Source of the DNA: Cunninghamia lanceolata
Taxonomy: Eukaryota; Streptophyta; Pinopsida; Cupressales; Cupressaceae
DNA length: 64,000 nucleotides
Reading direction: 5' to 3'
NCBI GenBank assembly: GCA_027924645.1
Contig: BSBN01000140.1
Location: 7,570,501 to 7,634,500 of the forward strand
Each line of letters begins with the position of its first letter. Within the stretch, counting starts at the first letter, position 1. The notes beneath the pieces were generated by a model. That model searched no databases. It was not told the DNA's origin and worked only from the letters and a program-made list of their open reading frames with translations. Positions 59,293-64,000 of the stretch are shown here, in pieces. Both the position numbers and the translations under genes were made by a program.

Positions 59293-62200
59293 TCACAAAT
59301 ACCTTCCAAGCATCATAGTGGTCACCTGTGGATTAGTTCTAGGGGCATCACCAAAAGTGGAACCATCAACAACCCTTAGACCATTAACACCTTTGAGTTT
59401 GTACCTATTGTCAATTACAAAACCAATATCACACCCTCCATGAAAATGCCACATGGTGTTGATAGTTTCCATGCAGAACTTGCCCATGGCTACCTCATCT
59501 GATTTATTCTTAGGTAGAGCTGACCCAATAAAATGTAACTTTCTTCTATCGTCAGACTTGTCATTATAGGAGAAATTTTGTATAGGATTTGTTTCACAAA
59601 TGTCAGCTACTACCTTGAGCCCTTTCACACATATTTTAGATCTTCAGGCTAAGAATAGTAGTTATAGTGAATAGAAGGATTGTCTCTAGGATCCTTGCTA
59701 TTTAGGCTTAGATTTCCTCTTGATAAGGTGTAGCCAATTTTCTCATAGATTGCCCCACCATACTTGTTTGTGGACCTAGAGCCATTTGAGGAACCTTGCT
59801 GCACAAAGCTACCAGAAAATATGAAGTTCTGAGAATTGTTTAGAATGTCTACTACTTGTGAGCTTGAAGTATCCAATGGTATAGGGGATTGTAGTGCTAT
59901 TGATACACGGGGATTATCTTGGATCCTTTGTTCTGCCGAAGGCAAATGTTTTAGGATGGGTATATTTAATTTTGCAAGATGCTCAGAAGGGCCTATTCCG
60001 CTTAAGAGCAAAAGTTGAGGGTTTCCTGTGCTTCTTGCTGACAAGATTATCTCGCTATAGTATGACGATTCATCAATTAATACTCGATAAGAACCACCAT
60101 TTATGGAGTTCATGCATTCTAAACCATAGGCCTTAAACTTTCCTGCGACAAGTTTTTAGAAAAAACATCAAGATATGGGTCCATTTTAGTAAAAATGAAA
60201 TCAACAAACACTACTAAAAAACATTTGTAAGTGAACTGAGAAGACTTGCCACTTGTTTATCTTTTAAATCGCAGCACATTTTATCTAAGATTTTCCATTA
60301 GTAAATGAAGAATTTATACAACTAGGTCATTTTGTTCAGTAGGAATTCAAGTTCCCTTCTATTTTGTAAGAACCAGGCTTCTACCTAAAAGCCGATGGAT
60401 TTGAATGTAAACTATGAACAGGAGTTGGAGAGACTTCTTTCGGGTTCTTTCGACATGGTGGGTCAACTGCCGTCTATATGTACTATTTCATATGATCACC
60501 CAAATGTAATTTCACATGATTTCTAACATAGTTTTCTAACTTTTAACCATGTAAAGAATGACAAAAAGATTTTGTTCCGGTTTACCTGAATCCTTCAGGT
60601 GCCGAAGATAATGTTTGCCCATGCGTGATGTGAGGCGATGGGAAATGGACAATTTAGCTAGCAATTTCACTGCTTTTCAAACAATGCTTTATAAAAACAA
60701 AAAGTGTTAAAAACATGCTTCAATCTTGATCTATGATTGTCCAGCTTCATGCTCGTGGACCGTAGTGGATTTAAAATTTATAGATACATCTTAACTGTTT
60801 CCTAACGCAGATGTCACTGGTGGAAAATCTGAATTTTCATTTGATTTCTAAATATGATGTGGAGGTGCTGATGTTACATATACGTTTCACTAAACTTTGT
60901 AGGGTATAATGCAATGGCAAGAAACTGTGATTGGATGAGTATAGCAACCGAAATTAGAAATTATCATTTACATTCGGATTGATCTACACTACTGTGTTTC
61001 GAGTTTCAGGAATAATCATCCATTTTAGCAGCTATAATGCACTACTTCTAGTTGGTGTCTGCATCGGCACGCACTAACAGATCTATCATTTAATCATACC
61101 AGAATCAGTCAGGATTAGAAATTCATCCTGGGGTTCTTCCCTACCTCTGTTGTGGGTAGCACATGGAAGCCTTTGTTTTAGTACAAGTTTTAAGAGTGAA
61201 ACAAATCAAGAATCTAGAGATATGAAGCCTAAAATCTATTTCATTGCTTTATATATTATTTAACAAAGTAATTTATTATAGCCCTGTCAATAAGAAAATG
61301 GATTAACAAACTGGATTTTTGATTATTTGAAAACAATAAAATTAATCAGGACAAATATAGTTTTAGGACTATAAAATTTTTTAAAAAGTAAAGATTAGTC
61401 ACAGGGTTTTTGGTCTACTTGTGAAGTTGAAAGGTTCTGATGGTACTTAACCTAAGAGATTCACCCTAAAGCTCTTGCCTCTATAAGGTAGCATAAAAAA
61501 ATAAAAATAAAGAAGTCAAATACTTATCAAGAAAAAATTTAGTATTTTTAATTTTTGAGAAAAGTAAAAGTAAATAAAATTATAGGGTCCATCATAAATC
61601 AATACAAGAACGTACCTCCAATATCACTCTAATTAATAGCAATTTCACAATTCATTGATAGTTATTCTAAAACACTATCCACTTCAACACTCAAAAGTTA
61701 ATTTTGGCCAACAGAATACAATAAATATTACCACTTTTTGTTATAAATGATGTGTAAAATTACTGTTTACTGTTTGATCATTAAAATGGATTGAAATGAA
61801 TAATTTTAAAATAGAGTGATTTACAATAAAAGAAATTAATAAAACAATAAAACAACAAAATTGATCCAAAACAACAGCTTTGTTTAACTACGCACCTGAT
61901 GATGATCTAAAGAGAATTCTGGAGGCAGTAGAATTGAGCAGAACAACAATATTGTTTGGGTTTGCCTTCTGGAGCAGATCTGCAGCCGTAGGTCGCTTGC
62001 CATTGTTATCAAAGGTGGAAGTACTAATCTTGGTGCCCTCCACTTGATCCACAGTATACTCTATGTAAGGAAGCACTCCTGCCTCCAAAAGTGCATCTTT
62101 CATAGCCGACGACCAGCGAGAAAGGTTCTCTAGTTCGAAGGCATTCATTTTCTCCACCCACAGATATGATTCATCAACCAGTTTCTCATCCCATCCAATG

Positions 62201-62852
62201 CTTTAAATAAATTCCAAGCTTGCCCTGCAGTAAACCCCACCATTGATAGCAGGTGCGCCTCCCAAAACTCTGGCTCTGTGCATCTTCACTCCATCCTCGG
62301 TTAAAAATTCCTGAGCTATGGAAGTGTACTTATCTGTTTCTGTTAATGGCTTCCCAAAATCATTGTCATTCTCAATTTCAGGATTTCCGTAAGGAGACCC
62401 TACCCTCTCCAGTACCAAAACAGTATAGTGTTGTGACAGAGTTGCAGCGAGAGGACACCCAGCTGTACCTCCTCCAACGATAATATAATCGTATCTTCTT
62501 GCAGCTGCTTTCTCGGCGTCTAAGGTCATAAATGGGTATGGAAAGGACTGAGCACTTGCATGTTTCCACCATAGCTCCAGTTATCTTACAACACATCATA
62601 ATTTTCTCTATCAAAAACAAAGGCAATTAAAGTAAAGGTGTAAACATTGTTAAATGGAAATTCCCTAATAAATCAATCATTCATAATTTTCTCGGTTCCT
62701 TAAACTGTTGGGTTTAATGGACGACATTTAAATTCATTCCTTCAATCGAAACAATTATACGAACCAGCTGTAGGTGTTGCTGCCTCCGTATTGGACAAGA
62801 GCTGACAACTGGTCAAGAATAAAAGCCATGGAATGACAAGTATAAGCTCCAT
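59293..62852 (-). pseudogene. HOTHEAD-like GMC oxidoreductase pseudogene, copy 2
   Basis: It has the same three-exon structure as copy 1: exon 1 62765-62852 (signal peptide MELILVIPWLLF...), exon 2 61896 to about 62574, exon 3 59293-60142. The FAD motif YDYIIVGGGTAGCPLAATL is intact, as are ARVLGGAPAINGGVYCRA and WHFHGGC. Lesions: CAA to TAA in exon 2 after RASLEFI (near 62204) and the frameshift near 59629 shared with copy 1. The conserved C-terminal GTNPQ reads RTNPQ. The exon 2-3 junction keeps frame. Copy 2 retains the Arg codon (NGGSYRVLI) where copy 1 has TGA. In the family these are secreted FAD enzymes acting on alcohol-type substrates, e.g. in cuticle formation; this copy should be inactive. 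Confidence 0.92.
61660..61818. mobile_element. MITE in intron 2 of GMC copy 2
   Basis: It is the counterpart of 45515-45676 and of the same family as the MITE at 63025-63175. It was present before the segmental duplication. Confidence 0.65.
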
Positions 62853-62908
62853 TCTTACTCACAAAGTTTCGCTTTCTTGAAATTGGCTTGCCTATTCTGT
62901 CAGTATTC

Positions 62909-63303
62909 TGTTAGTATATTACATTGTTTAACTGGCGATATGGTTGCAGCGGGTGTATGCAGTTTAACTGTTAACTGTTTCAATTGTCAGCTTCCACCTT
63001 ATTCCATCTTTCTTTATATAATTTCACTCTACTTAAATATCATCCACTTCAATGGTCAAAAACTCAATGGTAATTTTACATCTCATCCACAATAAAAAGT
63101 GGTAAATATTTGTCCTATTTTTATTGGCCCAAATTAACCTTTAACTGTTAAAGTGGATGATATTTAAGAATAGCCATATAATTTTATCTCATGATCATCA
63201 ATTAATTTAATGATATAATTGTATCTCATGATCATCAAATAATATAGTGTATTCGTTGAATATTGATCAATGATAATAAAATTATTATGCATTTTTCATA
63301 CCA
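62909..63303 (+). repeat. TRIM 5' LTR, copy 2, split by a MITE
   Basis: It runs TGTTAGTATATTA to CATACCA, followed by the primer site TGGTATCAGAACC (63306-63318). It equals 46809-47044 with a 151-bp MITE and 9-bp duplication added. No 3' LTR is found before the window ends. Confidence 0.85.
63025..63175. mobile_element. Mutator-type MITE (151 bp)
   Basis: The inverted ends share TTAAATATCATCCACTT. It is flanked by ATATAATTT on both sides (63016-63024, 63176-63184), a 9-bp duplication as in Mutator-like elements. The TRIM LTR in copy 1 (near 46915-46923) is the empty site. Confidence 0.9.
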
Positions 63304-63360
63304 ACTGGTATCAGAACCGTAAACATTTCTGTGCTTGTGCCTAGAAGTTTGAAAGAAGAG

Positions 63361-63423
63361 GTTACGAGCATGGAAGGAGAGTGAAGATGGAAGAAGTTAC
63401 GAGCATGGAAGGAGAGTGAAGAT
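63361..63423. repeat. Two copies of a 28-bp repeat, 35-bp period
   Basis: GTTACGAGCATGGAAGGAGA plus GTGAAGAT occurs at 63361-63388 and 63396-63423, separated by GGAAGAA. The homology with copy 1 ends inside the first unit. Confidence 0.93.
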
Positions 63424-63627
63424 CCCTCGATAGAAGGCGTAAAGTTATATCACGCAAAGAGCATAGCATCGTTAGACATCCCCACTGTCATCTTCTGCAA
63501 TCCGCAAGCATTAACACACTCCACAGATTCTATCCACAATTTGGTGTCTGAGTTTGACATTCAATTGTCAAGCGTGAATTGTGGGAGGCCTATAAGGAAC
63601 GAAGGAGGATCTTTTTGTTTCATATGA
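63385..63627 (+). CDS. Unrecognised 80-codon open stretch in the TRIM interior
   Basis: It is open from after a TGA (63382-63384) to a TGA (63625-63627), with no ATG start. The composition looks protein-like (VKLYHAKSIASLDIPTVIFC, then NPQALTHSTDS). It has no counterpart in copy 1. It could be a captured host exon fragment carried by the element. I do not recognise the family. Confidence 0.3.
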   Translation, partial: RWKKLRAWKESEDPSIEGVKLYHAKSIASLDIPTVIFCNPQALTHSTDSIHNLVSEFDIQLSSVNCGRPIRNEGGSFCFI

Positions 63628-64000
63628 GCCATTGGCCCAGCAGATTCTGAATCTTGTCTGTATCCACTCTTTCTTAAATCTAAAATTTTGCCCTCTGATT
63701 TGGTTATGTGTGTGCATTTTAAGGGCCTCTTGATGGAGTCTTGAAAAATTTGATCCTCCAATAAGTTGCTTTTAAATATAATTATCAAACAGTTGTAGGT
63801 TTGAAGACTTTTTGTCTTACCTCTGAACCTTTGCTAAATTTGTGAACCGTTTGTGCACAGTATACTTCGTTGAAGAATGATAAGGAAAGCAAAGATGCAA
63901 TATCTATTGAATTTGGCTTCTTTTTGTTATTGGTTCATTTGAGATAAATGGTCAATCTATCAATCATTAAGGTTGCAAGCATGAGAACAACAAGAAATTT
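63628..64000. other. Window end, nothing recognised
   Basis: No supported feature. A minus-strand ORF at 63561-63788 overlaps the open stretch above and is probably fortuitous. Confidence 0.5.

Larger units (their letters stand above)
55903..63374. repeat. Segmental duplication, copy 2
   Basis: This is the direct-orientation copy of 39630-47114, starting abruptly at ATATAGCATTTGATTACATT and ending at GTTACGAGCATGGA. Differences include an intron 2 deletion of about 115 bp (near 61600), an extra MITE (63025-63175) and loss of the 38-bp exon duplication. Confidence 0.92.

Overview
This window looks like intergenic DNA from a large seed-plant genome. A gymnosperm is my best guess, which is inference from three things: AT-rich sequence, layer upon layer of old LTR retrotransposons, and a HOTHEAD-like GMC oxidoreductase with introns. 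I see no gene that is clearly functional. All protein-coding material belongs to retrotransposons or to two disabled copies of one GMC oxidoreductase gene.

Layout, left half (1-28547). A Copia element (C, minus strand, 12572-28547) was invaded twice or more. A second Copia unit (B, minus) interrupts its 3' LTR and is joined head-to-tail to a third (A, minus), sharing one LTR (5076-6604). A is in turn interrupted by a plus-strand element (E, 1-2916), of which only the 3' part is in the window. Inside C's integrase lies an 8.5 kb element (D, 15306-23807). D has LTRs, a primer-binding site, a coiled-coil/zinc-knuckle gag and a very long accessory ORF, but no protease, integrase or reverse transcriptase. 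E and D carry related versions of this accessory protein, which I cannot match to a known family. Elements A to E share the Met-tRNA-type primer site where visible, repeated polypurine tracts next to the 3' LTR, and repeated GGCAGTGAGCC-like motifs in their LTRs. This is a Sirevirus-like character set. C's 5' LTR also holds a 1 kb terminal-inverted-repeat (TIR) element.

Middle (28548-42931). About 2.1 kb without a gene precedes a complete but degenerate Gypsy element (30654-42931, minus) with 5-bp target duplications (CAACC). Its 3 kb LTRs contain many copies of a short stem-loop of the TTTTGCC-loop-GGCAAAA type. A second 1 kb TIR element sits in its 5' LTR.

Right half (42932-64000). A three-exon HOTHEAD-like pseudogene (minus, 43042-46752) ends about 100 bp from the Gypsy insertion. 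Its start codon lies about 57 bp from a 1.28 kb terminal-repeat retrotransposon in miniature (TRIM, 46809-48085). The block from mid-Gypsy-LTR through the GMC gene into the TRIM (39630-47114) recurs in direct orientation at 55903-63374. The second copy starts where a head-to-tail 16.27 kb tandem duplication would place it. The two GMC copies share one frameshift and also carry private lesions, so the gene was probably already dead when duplicated. Between the copies is AT-rich DNA with LTR fragments and a 190-bp tandem repeat.

The features do not form a pathway. They record successive transposition, nesting, LTR recombination and segmental duplication.
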